Both the position numbers and the translations under genes were made by a program. The notes under the pieces were generated by a model. The model was not told the origin of the DNA. It worked only from the letters and a program-made list of their open reading frames with translations, and made no database searches. A DNA stretch of 64,000 bases from CAWHYG01 sp963833505 (GTDB taxonomy: Bacteria > Eisenbacteria > RBG-16-71-46 > CAIMUX01): assembly GCA_963833505.1 (NCBI GenBank), contig CAWHYG010000006.1, forward strand, positions 124,001-188,000. Direction: 5' to 3'. How positions within the stretch are numbered: position 1 is the stretch's first letter; every line of letters begins with the position of its first letter. Shown in pieces: positions 53,694-62,971 of the stretch.

Positions 53694-54380
53694 TCAGGAA
53701 ATCAGTCCCAGCCAGTCCCGGAGCAGGAAGTAGAACCGCCCGATGACCAGGGACACACGGGCCATGACGGTGAAGCCGAAGGAGGCGCCGAAGCCGATCA
53801 TCACATAGATGATGCCGGTCTGCGCCGCGGTCCGGAGGATCCCTTTGTGCTCCCGCGAGAAGAAGAAGTAGGCCAGGGTGCCGATGACCCCGATCAGGAC
53901 CACCACCGCCCAGACGCCGGCCATCGGGTGGACGAAGCTGGCGCGGGTCAGCATGGTTCCCTTCATCTGCGGGAAGACCGATCCTTCGAAGGCGACCGGC
54001 ACCTCATACCCGAGGTAGTACCCCATGAACATGCCGATCGGGATCCGCACCATCCAGGAGATCTTCGGGATGAACCGGGTGAAGTAGAGGAGCCCGATGA
54101 CGAGCGGGATGATCAGCCAGAAGTTGGCCGGCGACATCGGCTGGAACAGCTCCGGTTTCGGCCCTTGCGTGAACGCGGTCTTGAACGCCGTGCCCAGGGG
54201 CTGCAGCACCACCGGCACGATCACCTGGTGGTAGGTGAGGGCGAGTCCGTAAGCGTTGGCCAGCCCGACCGCCAGGTGCTCGGCGAACCGGTAGAAGGGG
54301 TTGTCGCGATAGAGGAACGAGAAGATGCACAGGGTCAGGATGACCCCGGCCCAGACCCAGAGATCGTGCGAGAGGTTCAT
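53694..54380 (-). CDS. Polytopic membrane protein, unknown, gene 4 of the DUF6754 operon
   Basis: A 228-residue protein with about six membrane helices (WVWAGVILTLCIFSFLY, FWLIIPLVIGLLYFTRF, GVWAVVVLIGVIGTLAYFFF). Not recognised. Its ATG overlaps the stop of gene 3 (54377-54380), so co-translation is likely. Conserved-looking polar residues occur within helices (NANAY-type LANAYGLALTYHQ), compatible with a channel or complex subunit. Confidence 0.65.
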   Translation of the reverse strand: MNLSHDLWVWAGVILTLCIFSFLYRDNPFYRFAEHLAVGLANAYGLALTYHQVIVPVVLQPLGTAFKTAFTQGPKPELFQPMSPANFWLIIPLVIGLLYFTRFIPKISWMVRIPIGMFMGYYLGYEVPVAFEGSVFPQMKGTMLTRASFVHPMAGVWAVVVLIGVIGTLAYFFFSREHKGILRTAAQTGIIYVMIGFGASFGFTVMARVSLVIGRFYFLLRDWLGLIS

Positions 54381-55249
54381 GGGGTCTTCTTCCTCCGGTT
54401 GGCGAAGTAGGCGACATTCCCTATGACCACGAAGGCGATGATCAGAAGGTGGGCCGCGGACTGCGCGCCCATGCCTTCCATGGCCCGCGCCCGTCCCACG
54501 ACATGGTAGTTCTTCCGCAACAGGTTCTCGTACTCGGCCGCCCCCTTCATCCCGCCGAGCATCCCGCAGAGCTGGCGGGTCTCGAAGTAGGGGTAGTAAT
54601 CCGCCGTGCTCACGGCGGTGGTGCCGGCGCCGACCTTGACCCCGAACTTGGTCTGGGCGAACTGCACGAACCACATCGGCGAGCTGCCGCTCGAAATGGC
54701 CGCGATGACGCCGACCTGGTCATAGTTGTGCATCCGCTTCATCAGCGGGAGGTCGGCGGTCTTGAGGTTCCGGTAGGGCTCCGTCGGGTAGATGGCGGCG
54801 ATGTCGCGTCCCATGCCGAGGATCGGAATGATGGGAGGAGGCTGCCAGCCGAGAAAGACCACGTCCCGGCCGTAGACGATGCTGTCGGCCGAGGAGGCGG
54901 CGTGCTCATTGAATTCCGCCATGGTCTTCTCCATGGCGTCGAGCCCGAGCGGCACCCCCTGGGGGTAGAGGCTCAGCATGAGCACCGGCAGCTTCCGGGC
55001 GAAGGCATGCCGGAGGAGAGCGATCGTCATGGGATGGTTCTCGGCCTCGGTCTGCGGCGTGTAGTCGATCGAGATCATGAGGCATTGCCGCGACGTATCG
55101 ATCTGGTCGACCGTGTCGTAGAACCCCTTGGTCATCTTCTGGAGTCCCATGGGCAGCTTCATCGGAAACAGCAGCGGCAGGATGATCGCGGCGGACATCA
55201 CCAGATAGATGATCCGGCGATCGATCTTGAGGAGGCGGTCCCAGTTCAC
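54377..55249 (-). CDS. Membrane-anchored extracytoplasmic protein, unknown, gene 3 of the DUF6754 operon
   Basis: A 290-residue protein with an N-terminal hydrophobic helix (about 10-31), a soluble alpha/beta region (QCLMISIDYTPQTEAENHPM, PVLMLSLYPQGVPLGLDAME, FLGWQPPPIIPILGMG) and a C-terminal helix (LLIIAFVVIGNVAYFA). The start is GTG at 55249 overlapping gene 2's stop (GTGA); the open frame upstream is not supported. Not recognised. The soluble part would be outside the membrane if both helices span it. Confidence 0.65.
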   Translation of the reverse strand: MNWDRLLKIDRRIIYLVMSAAIILPLLFPMKLPMGLQKMTKGFYDTVDQIDTSRQCLMISIDYTPQTEAENHPMTIALLRHAFARKLPVLMLSLYPQGVPLGLDAMEKTMAEFNEHAASSADSIVYGRDVVFLGWQPPPIIPILGMGRDIAAIYPTEPYRNLKTADLPLMKRMHNYDQVGVIAAISSGSSPMWFVQFAQTKFGVKVGAGTTAVSTADYYPYFETRQLCGMLGGMKGAAEYENLLRKNYHVVGRARAMEGMGAQSAAHLLIIAFVVIGNVAYFANRRKKTP

Positions 55250-55905
55250 TTGCCGCCTCCCATCCAGCTCCGTTCCACGCCAGTCAGGATCTTCAAGCTG
55301 GTGGCGAGCACGCCCAGGGTCACCCCCAGCTCGATGCCGCGCTTGGAGGCGGTGTTCGGGACGGCCAGGATCCATTGGCTGATGAGTGGCAGCCCCGACC
55401 AGATCCGCTCACCCAGAGGCACCTGCCCGAGCATGACGACGAAAGCGGACGCGAGGAGCAGCCCCGCCAGGAGGTTCCGGGCCCGGAAGGAACGATAGGC
55501 GGCCGAGGCCATGTAGAAGGCGAGAAGAGCGAAGATGGTCGACTGGAGGGGCACGAGCAGCTTCAGGTAAAGGACGTTGATGTCGAAGTGAAAGTGGCCG
55601 ATCGAGGTCGGCAGAGGTCCCTTCCCGCTGACGCCGCCGAAGAGGCCGATCACCCCCGCCACGAAAAGGCTGCCCAGCATGACCCAGGAGTGGCGCCAGT
55701 GCTCGGCCTTCGTCTGGATCTTGTGGACGTGGTGAACGATCAGGTTCCCAATCCCCAGGACGAGGGCGAAAACGCCGATCGTCCGCAGCCACGCGTCCCT
55801 CAGGTACTCGTTGAAGTTCTCCCCTATCGGATGGACGATGAACCGTCCGGTGAAGCCGATGACCCCCATGATGATCAGGAGGACGAGAGGCAGCTTGTCT
55901 TTCAT
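55246..55905 (-). CDS. Polytopic membrane protein, unknown, gene 2 of the DUF6754 operon
   Basis: A 219-residue protein with six likely helices (LPLVLLIIMGVIGFTG, WVMLGSLFVAGVIGLFGG, STIFALLAFYMASAAYRSF). Not recognised. It begins 12 nt after gene 1 and overlaps gene 3 by GTGA. Confidence 0.65.
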   Translation of the reverse strand: MKDKLPLVLLIIMGVIGFTGRFIVHPIGENFNEYLRDAWLRTIGVFALVLGIGNLIVHHVHKIQTKAEHWRHSWVMLGSLFVAGVIGLFGGVSGKGPLPTSIGHFHFDINVLYLKLLVPLQSTIFALLAFYMASAAYRSFRARNLLAGLLLASAFVVMLGQVPLGERIWSGLPLISQWILAVPNTASKRGIELGVTLGVLATSLKILTGVERSWMGGGK

Positions 55906-55917
55906 GTTCCCCCTCCC

Positions 55918-57228
55918 CTAGAAGCCCGAAGTGGCCAGGATGCGCGTGCCGTTGACCCCGAAGAGCAGGGAGACGATCGTCCCCACGATGAGCAGGGCGA
56001 TGAAGACGACCTTGCCCCAGTCCTCCCCCTTGAGCGCCCCAAGCATGAGCGGCTCGCGGGAGAGGTAGGCGGAGGCGGCGTATAGCTCCTCTCCGATCAG
56101 GGTGTAATCGCAGGCCACGACGAAGAACGGTAGCTGCGTCGTCATGTCGGTTCCGGCGATCTGGATGGCGCCGGTGGAGGCGCCGGTTTCGGCCAGGATG
56201 AGCGCTTCGCCGTAGAACGTGCCGAGGAGGAAGTTGGCCGCAGGCTTTTCCCGCTCCATGATCCCGGAAACCGCCGCCGCGTAGACCAGCGCGTCCTGGA
56301 CCAGGAAGAAGACGCTGTCGACGTCGTAGGAATCGGGACGTCCGACCTCGACGTAGGCTCCCTTGACGACCTCGCGGGCCACCGTGTACACGATCGGGTC
56401 GAAATTCGGGACCAGGATGGCGGTGCCGAAAGTCGCGGTCTTCTTCGCGATCTCTCCGAGAACGTTCAACGTGGCGATGGTGGCGATGTCCGAGATGGAC
56501 CCGGTTCCCGGAATGAAAAGAACCGGCTTTCCCATCTCGGTGGCGCGCCCCACGGCTTCATCGACCGCTTCGAGCCCGGCGATCTTGCGGATGAAAAGCG
56601 GGGCCCCGGAACGCGCCTTCCGGATGAACCAGATCACCATGGCCATGAAGCCCAGGACCGCGATCAGGACTCCGAGCAGATATCCATTGAAGACCTGGGC
56701 GCGGCTCGCGGCCGGGTTGCTCGGATCGGAGACGCCTTCGCCGCCGTTCGGCCCCACGGAAATGACCCGATAGCGGAACGGCTGGTTGTCCGCTGGAACC
56801 GAGTTGTCCAGGTAGGCCGACTCGCTGGGGCCGGCCGTTCCGACCTCATGGAAGGCGCTGTCCGGCTCGGCCCGTTCCACCCGGTAGCGGATGGAGCCCG
56901 AGACCCCCTTCCACTGCACGGTGATGTTCTTGCCGCCGTCGTTGGGGGTGTCCTTGGCCCTGACGTCGGTCGGCGCCGCCCAGACGGCGGGAGGCGCCTT
57001 GATTGGGGCCGCGGCCGGGGCCGCCACACGGGACTGCTCCGTGGCGGCCGGATTCGCTGGCGCTGCACTCGCCGGATTCGACTGGGCCGTGGCCGTCCGG
57101 GCAAACGTCGCCGCGGCCGTGCTCCCCGAGTGGGGCGCGGCCGGAGGCGAAGAGGCGACCGCCGGGCCCTGGGCCGATCCGAAGAGCAGCGACAGGCCCA
57201 CGAGCAGCGTCCATCGAATCATCCTCAT
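55918..57228 (-). CDS. Membrane protein with FN3-like and DUF6754-like domain, gene 1 of the operon
   Basis: A 436-residue protein. Signal peptide 1-25; Ala/Pro-rich linker to about residue 85; FN3-like domain about 90-180 (NITVQWKGVSGSIRYRVERA); a membrane helix about 185-205 (GVLIAVLGFMAMVIWFI); then a soluble domain (GKPVLFIPGTGSISDIATIA, LAETGASTGAIQIAGTDMTT) and a final helix (VVFIALLIVGTIVSLLFG). The soluble part matches what I know as DUF6754, a family of unknown function. ATG at 57228 follows AGGAG. It is followed closely by three membrane genes, so a multi-subunit membrane complex is likely. Confidence 0.72.
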   Translation of the reverse strand: MRMIRWTLLVGLSLLFGSAQGPAVASSPPAAPHSGSTAAATFARTATAQSNPASAAPANPAATEQSRVAAPAAAPIKAPPAVWAAPTDVRAKDTPNDGGKNITVQWKGVSGSIRYRVERAEPDSAFHEVGTAGPSESAYLDNSVPADNQPFRYRVISVGPNGGEGVSDPSNPAASRAQVFNGYLLGVLIAVLGFMAMVIWFIRKARSGAPLFIRKIAGLEAVDEAVGRATEMGKPVLFIPGTGSISDIATIATLNVLGEIAKKTATFGTAILVPNFDPIVYTVAREVVKGAYVEVGRPDSYDVDSVFFLVQDALVYAAAVSGIMEREKPAANFLLGTFYGEALILAETGASTGAIQIAGTDMTTQLPFFVVACDYTLIGEELYAASAYLSREPLMLGALKGEDWGKVVFIALLIVGTIVSLLFGVNGTRILATSGF

Positions 57229-57478
57229 GGGATGGCTCCTGTCGGTTCAATCCTGGTGAGAGGGCGCGAAAGCGTGGAATCGGATGGGAACGCGCGAATC
57301 GGAGGGGAGATCAAGGAACGCCGGAGTGTCCAGCGGCCGGCGGCGGCTGCGAGGCCGACGGTTCCGGCCCTGGGTTCTCCTGCCGCCATGTCCACCGCCC
57401 CCCATTTCCTCCGGTCCGGCACCGGTCTACGGCGGTGAGTCTGACCGATGCCGGCGTGCCTATTCAAGAAACAAATGG

Positions 57479-58597
57479 CTACTTCAAGCGATCCGGGTTC
57501 AGGCCTTGGAGCGCTTTCGGGACGAATTCCCCGTCTCGGCGGATCAATTTCCCGTCGAACCGGATCTCCCCGCCGCCGAACTCCGGACGCTGGACGTGGA
57601 CCAGATCCCAGTGGATGGAGGAGCGATTCCCGTTGGGGCACTCGTCGTAGGAGTTCCCCAGGGCCATGTGGAGCGAGCCGGCGATCTTTTCGTCGAAGAG
57701 GGTGTCGAGCATCGCTTCCTTGACGTAGGGATTGAATCCCAGCGAGAACTCCCCGACGTAGCGGGCGCCCGGATCGCGATCGAGGATCGCGTTCAAGCGG
57801 TCGGTCTGCGCGCCCGCCTCCGCCTGGATTGCCTTCCCGTTCTTGAAGGTCAGCGCGATCTGGTCGAAGACCAGGCCCTCGAACAGGGTCGCGGTGTTGA
57901 ACCGGATGGTGCCGTTGATGCTGGTCTTGACCGGCGCAGTAAACAGCTCGCCGTCCGGGATGTTCAGCTTGCCGTCGCACTTGACCGCCGGGAGACCCTT
58001 GATCGACAGGGTCAGATCGGTCCCCGGGGCGCGCACCTCCACGCGGTCGGTCGACTCCATCAGCGCCTTGAGCGGATCCATGGCCCGGGACATCTTCGCG
58101 TAGTCGAGGGTGCAGACCTGGAAGTAGAAATCTTCGAAGGTGTGCAGCGGCTTCTTGGCGTTCTGCGCCATCGACTCGTTGGGCCAGCGCAGGACGACCC
58201 AGCGCGTCTTGGGCACCCGCACCTTCATGTGCACCGGCTGGCTGTAGTGCTGCATCCAGAGCTTCATCTGCCCGCCCGGGACGTCACCCAGCTCCATGGT
58301 GTTCGATCCGCAGCGGATGCCGATGTAGCAGTCCATCTCCTTCATGCGGATGAGATCGTAGCGGGCCTGCGCCTTGATCTGCTCGACGTCGGCGTCATGC
58401 AGGAAGCGCCGGGTCAGCCGATCGTGCCGGATGTTGGTGTAGACGTGGGCTCCGCCTCGGGTGGCCACCCGGGTGATCTCATGGGTCAGATCCAGGGCGT
58501 CGAAACCGATCATCTCGACCAGGACCTTGTCTCCCTTCTTCACGCCGCAGGAATAATGGACCAGAAGCTCGGCCAGCCTGGTGACGCGTGGATCCAC
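57479..58597 (-). CDS. M29-family aminopeptidase
   Basis: A 372-residue metallo-aminopeptidase, probably cytoplasmic. Metal-binding residues lie in DGELFTAPVKTSINGTIRF (Glu), YVGEFSLGFNP (Glu), GSLHMALG (His) and SIHWDLVH (His, Asp), in the AmpS/AmpT order. The start is GTG at 58597 behind AAGGAGGGGG. The N-terminal domain is shorter than in AmpS. It lies 250 nt upstream of the DUF6754 operon on the same strand, so it may or may not be co-transcribed with it. Function: peptide trimming. Confidence 0.88.
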   Translation of the reverse strand: MDPRVTRLAELLVHYSCGVKKGDKVLVEMIGFDALDLTHEITRVATRGGAHVYTNIRHDRLTRRFLHDADVEQIKAQARYDLIRMKEMDCYIGIRCGSNTMELGDVPGGQMKLWMQHYSQPVHMKVRVPKTRWVVLRWPNESMAQNAKKPLHTFEDFYFQVCTLDYAKMSRAMDPLKALMESTDRVEVRAPGTDLTLSIKGLPAVKCDGKLNIPDGELFTAPVKTSINGTIRFNTATLFEGLVFDQIALTFKNGKAIQAEAGAQTDRLNAILDRDPGARYVGEFSLGFNPYVKEAMLDTLFDEKIAGSLHMALGNSYDECPNGNRSSIHWDLVHVQRPEFGGGEIRFDGKLIRRDGEFVPKALQGLNPDRLK

Positions 58598-58853
58598 GAC
58601 CCCCTCCTTCCTCTCCGGCCTCGTCAGGATGCGATGGGCACGAACTGCGGGCGCGCGCGGATTCCGCGAATGCCGGGTGCGCCGCGACCGACACTAGGCA
58701 CAACCCCGCCCAGCGGCAAGGGCATTGGTTGTGGCGCGACTTCTGTGGGCTCAGCAAGCCGAACCTCTGAGCCCTGTTGGAAATGCCGGCATCTGACCGT
58801 GAATCGCCGATGAGGCCGTCGGAACGGCACGGCTCTGGCTCGACTCATCCCCC

Positions 58854-60089
58854 GTGTCGCCCGTTCGACGTCTTCAGAGCCCGGCCAGCGGGGCCGGTAC
58901 TTCGCCCCGGTCCGAGGCAGCCCCGAAGCCCCGGCGTCCGCGCTCCCGGGGTGTCGGCCCCGTCATCCGCATGCCGGCCGGTCGCTTCCGCCCGCCCCAT
59001 TGCCCCAATCGACACTGCCGCTTCTATCTGCCTCACTCCGAATGGAGGTACTTCCTCTGGGGGTTCTACCAATCTCCCGCCTGGCCTCGGCCCATCCCTC
59101 GCTTCCAGTGCCGGGCTTGCCGTCGCACTTTCACCGCCCGTACCTTCGCCGCCACCTATTGGCTCCATCGCTGGGACCTCTTCGCCCTCATCGCCAGACT
59201 CTCCGTCGCCGGAAGCGGTGTCCGCCAGATCGCCCGCTCCCTCGACGTCTCCCACTCCACCGTCGCCCGGCACCTCTCCCGGGCCGGTCGACTCTGTCTC
59301 CTCTTCCATCGCCAAATGCTCGCCACCCATCGCCTGAACGAGCCCATCGCCTTCGACGGGTTCGAGACCTTCGAGCATTCCCAGTTCTCCCCCTATCACC
59401 TCAACCTCGCGGCCGGCCTCGACAGCTGGTTCCTCTATCACTTCACCGACAGCCCCCTGCGACGCAAGGGCACCATGACGGCCCCGCAGAAGGAGCGCCG
59501 CAATGAGCTCGAGGCTACCCTGGGCCGGCCCGATCCCAAGGCGGTGGAGAACGGAGTCCGCGAGCTGATCCAGACCGTGCTCCGGCTGGCGCCGGACGCA
59601 ACCACGGCCATCGAGCTGCACAGCGACGAGCATCCGGCCTATCCGCGGGCCATCCGCCGGTTGCGCCAGAGGCCCGGGACTCCTCCGATCCGGCACCTGC
59701 GGACTCCTTCGACCGCGCCGCGCACTCGGGCCAACGCGCTCTTTCCCGTGAATCTCGCGGATCTGCTTCTTCGCCACTGCCAGGCCGGCCACCGCCGGGA
59801 GACCATCGCCTTCGACAAGCGGCGGCAGGGAGGAGTAGAGCGGGCCGCCATCCTCCTGGTCTGGCGGAATGCGATCAAGTGGCAGCGGGAGAGGAAACCC
59901 GGCCTGACCGCGGCGATGCGGGCCGGAGTTCTGTCCCGGCGTCTCGGCTGGAAAGATGTCTTTGCCCGCCGGCTCTTCCCTCGGAGGAGCGAGCTGCCCG
60001 GCTGCTGGTGGCGCTACTACTGGCGGCGCATCAAGACGCCCGCGTTGCGAGCCGAGCAGACGGAGAATCGAGCGGTCTTCGCGTTCTGA
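58854..60089 (+). CDS. Transposase-like protein with zinc ribbon and HTH
   Basis: A 411-residue basic protein. A zinc ribbon (CPNRHC ... CRAC) is followed by a helix-turn-helix (GVRQIARSLDVSHSTVARHL), then a DDE-like core: Asp in AFDGFETFEHSQFS and ELHSDEHPAYPRA; the third acid is not certain. It looks like an IS1/IS1595-type transposase but I see no terminal inverted repeats in 100 nt on either side and no target duplication. Start could be GTG at 58854 or ATG at 58971. Possibly a stranded or domesticated copy. Confidence 0.65.
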   Translation: MSPVRRLQSPASGAGTSPRSEAAPKPRRPRSRGVGPVIRMPAGRFRPPHCPNRHCRFYLPHSEWRYFLWGFYQSPAWPRPIPRFQCRACRRTFTARTFAATYWLHRWDLFALIARLSVAGSGVRQIARSLDVSHSTVARHLSRAGRLCLLFHRQMLATHRLNEPIAFDGFETFEHSQFSPYHLNLAAGLDSWFLYHFTDSPLRRKGTMTAPQKERRNELEATLGRPDPKAVENGVRELIQTVLRLAPDATTAIELHSDEHPAYPRAIRRLRQRPGTPPIRHLRTPSTAPRTRANALFPVNLADLLLRHCQAGHRRETIAFDKRRQGGVERAAILLVWRNAIKWQRERKPGLTAAMRAGVLSRRLGWKDVFARRLFPRRSELPGCWWRYYWRRIKTPALRAEQTENRAVFAF

Positions 60090-60270
60090 CTCGCCGCGGG
60101 ACATCCTCAGCCACCTCGGCGTCCGGTGCAGGCATGCACTGTGGCCCCTCGGGCCGACCTCTCGGACGGACCGATGGTCGCTGACCAGGTCTCTTATGCC
60201 CTCTTATGCCTCGATCTCGGCGTCTCCCCGCTCCAACGCATCACGTCGGTTCCGCGGGCTCACCGGTCAC

Positions 60271-61524
60271 TCAGCTCCGTTTCCCAACATAACTCGCGCC
60301 ACAACTTACGATCTGGCGATAGACCGCGATCGTCTTCTCCGCCACCGCATCGGGATGAAACCGTGCCAGCGCCTCGCCCCGCGCCTGAGTCCCCGCGGTC
60401 GCCAGCAGGCCCGGGTTCTCGTGCAGCCGCCGGATCGCCCGGGCGCAGCCGGAGACGTCTCCGAAGGAATAGAGGAGACCGGTCCGACCGTCCTGGACCA
60501 TGTACGGCACTCCACCGACGCTCGAGGCCACCACCGGCAGCCCGCAGGCCATGGCCTGGGCGATGACCTGGGGCGAGGTCTCCTCCCGCGAAGACAGGAG
60601 AAGCATCTCCGCCCGGCCATACTCCTCCCGCAGCGCTCCTTCGCTCAGGGATCCGGTCAAGGTCACCGACTCCGCCAGGCGATTCGCCTGCACCGCCTCT
60701 TCGATCTGCCGCACGCATCCGGGATCGGGAAGAGGCCCGGCGATGACCAGGCGCATCCGGCCGTCCTGGGCGGCGACGTTTTCCCGAGTCGCCTCCGCCA
60801 GGGCGCGCACCAGATCGGGGACGCACTTGCGCGGGACCACGGTGCCGACAAACAGCAGCCGCCCCCGCTCCGGCCGACGGTCCAGTCCAAAGAACGCGGG
60901 ATCGATCGGGTTTTCGATCGGATGCTTTCGGGCCGTGAGCAGCGGCCCGTAGGCCTTCTCCAGGTAGGGAGAGATGAGGATCATGTCACCCGCGCGTCGG
61001 AAGACCTCGCGCTCCGTCCGATCCAGGAGCCATTTCTTCAGCCCGCCGGAAAGATCGAGGGCATTCCGTCGCAGAAGGCGGCTCTCCACGTGAATGACGC
61101 CGTGGGGCGTGACCACGCAAGGCAGCCGGCTCTGAACCGAGGCCAGACCATGGCGATCCTGTCCCTGCCCGTGGACGACGTCGGGATGAAGCGCGCGGAT
61201 GACGCGCACGAGGCGCGGGGCATCATGGAGCCGGCACGTGGCCAGCCGCGGCAGAGGGAGTCGGGGCACGAAGTGAACGTGAAGGGCGCCGATGCGCCGA
61301 TCGCAACCGGCCGCGCCGCGAGCGGCACAGATCACGTGACATTCCACGTCCTCATGACGCGCCAGCGCATGGGCGAGCTGATGCGTCACCGACTGCACTC
61401 CGCCCTGATCGATCTCGTCCTCCCGCAGCGGGTACTCGCCGACCAGCGCCACCCGGAGCCTTGGCCGCGTCAGGCCCTCCTGGCGCGACGGCCGCCCGAG
61501 GCTTGCTCCCCGTTCCGGATTCAT
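60271..61524 (-). CDS. GT4-type glycosyltransferase
   Basis: A 417-residue GT-B retaining glycosyltransferase. The donor-binding motif is EETSPQVIAQAMACGLPVVA with GGVPYMVQDGRTGLL, and the N-terminus has VALVGEYPLREDEIDQGGVQ. It overlaps the stop of the epimerase gene (ATGA), so the pair probably supplies and uses a nucleotide sugar for a surface glycan. Confidence 0.88.
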   Translation of the reverse strand: MNPERGASLGRPSRQEGLTRPRLRVALVGEYPLREDEIDQGGVQSVTHQLAHALARHEDVECHVICAARGAAGCDRRIGALHVHFVPRLPLPRLATCRLHDAPRLVRVIRALHPDVVHGQGQDRHGLASVQSRLPCVVTPHGVIHVESRLLRRNALDLSGGLKKWLLDRTEREVFRRAGDMILISPYLEKAYGPLLTARKHPIENPIDPAFFGLDRRPERGRLLFVGTVVPRKCVPDLVRALAEATRENVAAQDGRMRLVIAGPLPDPGCVRQIEEAVQANRLAESVTLTGSLSEGALREEYGRAEMLLLSSREETSPQVIAQAMACGLPVVASSVGGVPYMVQDGRTGLLYSFGDVSGCARAIRRLHENPGLLATAGTQARGEALARFHPDAVAEKTIAVYRQIVSCGASYVGKRS

Positions 61525-62477
61525 GTCCGGTTATCGGCGCCGAAGAACGCGGCGGTGCGGCGCAGCCCCTCCCGGAGATCGACCGTTGGACTCCACCCCA
61601 GAGAGCGCAGGCGTGAGATGTCCCCGGAAAGGACGTCGATGTCCCCCTTCCAGGAGGGCAGACCGAACCGGACCTGCGTCCTGGTCAGTCCGAGGGTTTC
61701 GAGAATCAAAGCGGTCAACTCGCGGATGGTGATGGTCTGACCGCCGGAGAGGTTGAGCACGAGAGGGGACGGAGCCGGCACTTCCGCCGCCAGCACGAGC
61801 GCCTCCACCGCGTCCGAGACGTAGCAGTAGTCACGCCGCTGCTCCCCCGACCCAAGGACGTCCAGGTGCTCGGGATCGGCTTGGAGCTTCCGGATCAGGT
61901 CATGGATCACGTACCGCGGCTGCCGGGGACCGTAGGTGTTGAAGATGCGCACGAGCGACACCTCGAACTCGAACACCTGGGAGTAGGCGAAGATCAGGCG
62001 ATCGGCCGCCAGCTTCGAACCTCCGTAGGGGGAGATCGGATCGCACGGATGGTCCTCGGAAACCGGAATCTTCCGCGGAGAGCCATAGACCGCCGCCGTC
62101 GAAGCCTGCACCAGACGCCGGACGCGGTGGCGGATGACGGCGTCGGCCAGGTTGTAGCTTCCGACGGTGTTGGTGCTGAAGTCGTACGCGCGATCCTCGA
62201 CGGAGGCCGGAACGGACGCGTTCGCCCCAAGATGGAAGACGATTTCACAGCCGGAGACCGCGGCATCCACGGCCGCCGGGTCACGCAGATCGCCGAGGAG
62301 GAATTCCACCAGGTGGCGGACGTCCGAGAGGTTCCTCTCGTTCCCGGATTGCAGGTTGTCGAACACCCGCACCTGTGCGCCGAGCGCCACGAGGCGATCC
62401 ACCAGATGGGACCCGATGAAGCCGGCCCCCCCGGTCACAAGAACCATTCGTCCCCGCCAGTCGAGCTCCAAGCCCAT
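61521..62477 (-). CDS. NAD-dependent nucleotide-sugar epimerase/dehydratase
   Basis: A 318-residue SDR-family enzyme. NAD-binding GGAGFIGSHLVDRLV, then FHLGANASVPASVED, the catalytic pair YGGSK (YxxxK) and NTYGPRQP. The C-terminus has SGGQTITIRELTALI. Probably acts on UDP- or TDP-glucose/galactose. ATG at 62477 is used; the open frame further up to 63272 overlaps the neighbour. Upstream of GT4 on the same strand. Confidence 0.9.
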   Translation of the reverse strand: MGLELDWRGRMVLVTGGAGFIGSHLVDRLVALGAQVRVFDNLQSGNERNLSDVRHLVEFLLGDLRDPAAVDAAVSGCEIVFHLGANASVPASVEDRAYDFSTNTVGSYNLADAVIRHRVRRLVQASTAAVYGSPRKIPVSEDHPCDPISPYGGSKLAADRLIFAYSQVFEFEVSLVRIFNTYGPRQPRYVIHDLIRKLQADPEHLDVLGSGEQRRDYCYVSDAVEALVLAAEVPAPSPLVLNLSGGQTITIRELTALILETLGLTRTQVRFGLPSWKGDIDVLSGDISRLRSLGWSPTVDLREGLRRTAAFFGADNRT

Positions 62478-62971
62478 GATCCGAGCCCCCTTGCAGACCT
62501 GCGCGTCAAGCTGTGATCCCAACCGCAGGAAGCCTAACAAGAGGCCGTGGACGAGGCAATTCACAAAGGCCGAGCCCAGCCCGCATGATTCATGGACCTC
62601 CTGCTGCGGCAGGAGATCTGCCGGCCATGACTGCGATGCGCTTGCCCTCACTCCTCGACATATTGCAGGGAGCATGCCTGCCTCTGTCGGCTGGCGTCTT
62701 AGCCCCATCCGACCCTGCACTCCTCGACATACCCGAGGGAGCATGCCTGCATCTGCGGGCGGCGCCCGCCGGTGCCTTCCGGACATCTCCGGTGCCTCGC
62801 GACGGGCGATCACGAACCATCGGGGCCGCGTTCGATGCGTTATCCGGAGCCGGCAGGATCGTTCTAAGAGTTCGCAAGGAAGGGCCGCACCGGCGAGTTG
62901 CGGCGGGCCCCGCTCGCACCGGCGGTTGGTCTTGGGAAGCCTCGTCGGTTCAGGATAGGAACTCGGTGCTG
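62478..62971. other. Intergenic region, 494 nt, with a 69-bp direct repeat and hairpin
   Basis: A 7-bp hairpin (CTCCTGC-TGCG-GCAGGAG, 62598-62615) has no U-tract. Two 41-nt near-identical copies start at 62650 and 62719. No gene seen. Confidence 0.5.
62650..62759 (+). repeat. Direct repeat of about 41 nt, spaced 69 bp
   Basis: Copies at 62650-62690 and 62719-62759 share ACTCCTCGACATA and GGGAGCATGCCTGC. Function unknown. Confidence 0.6.
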
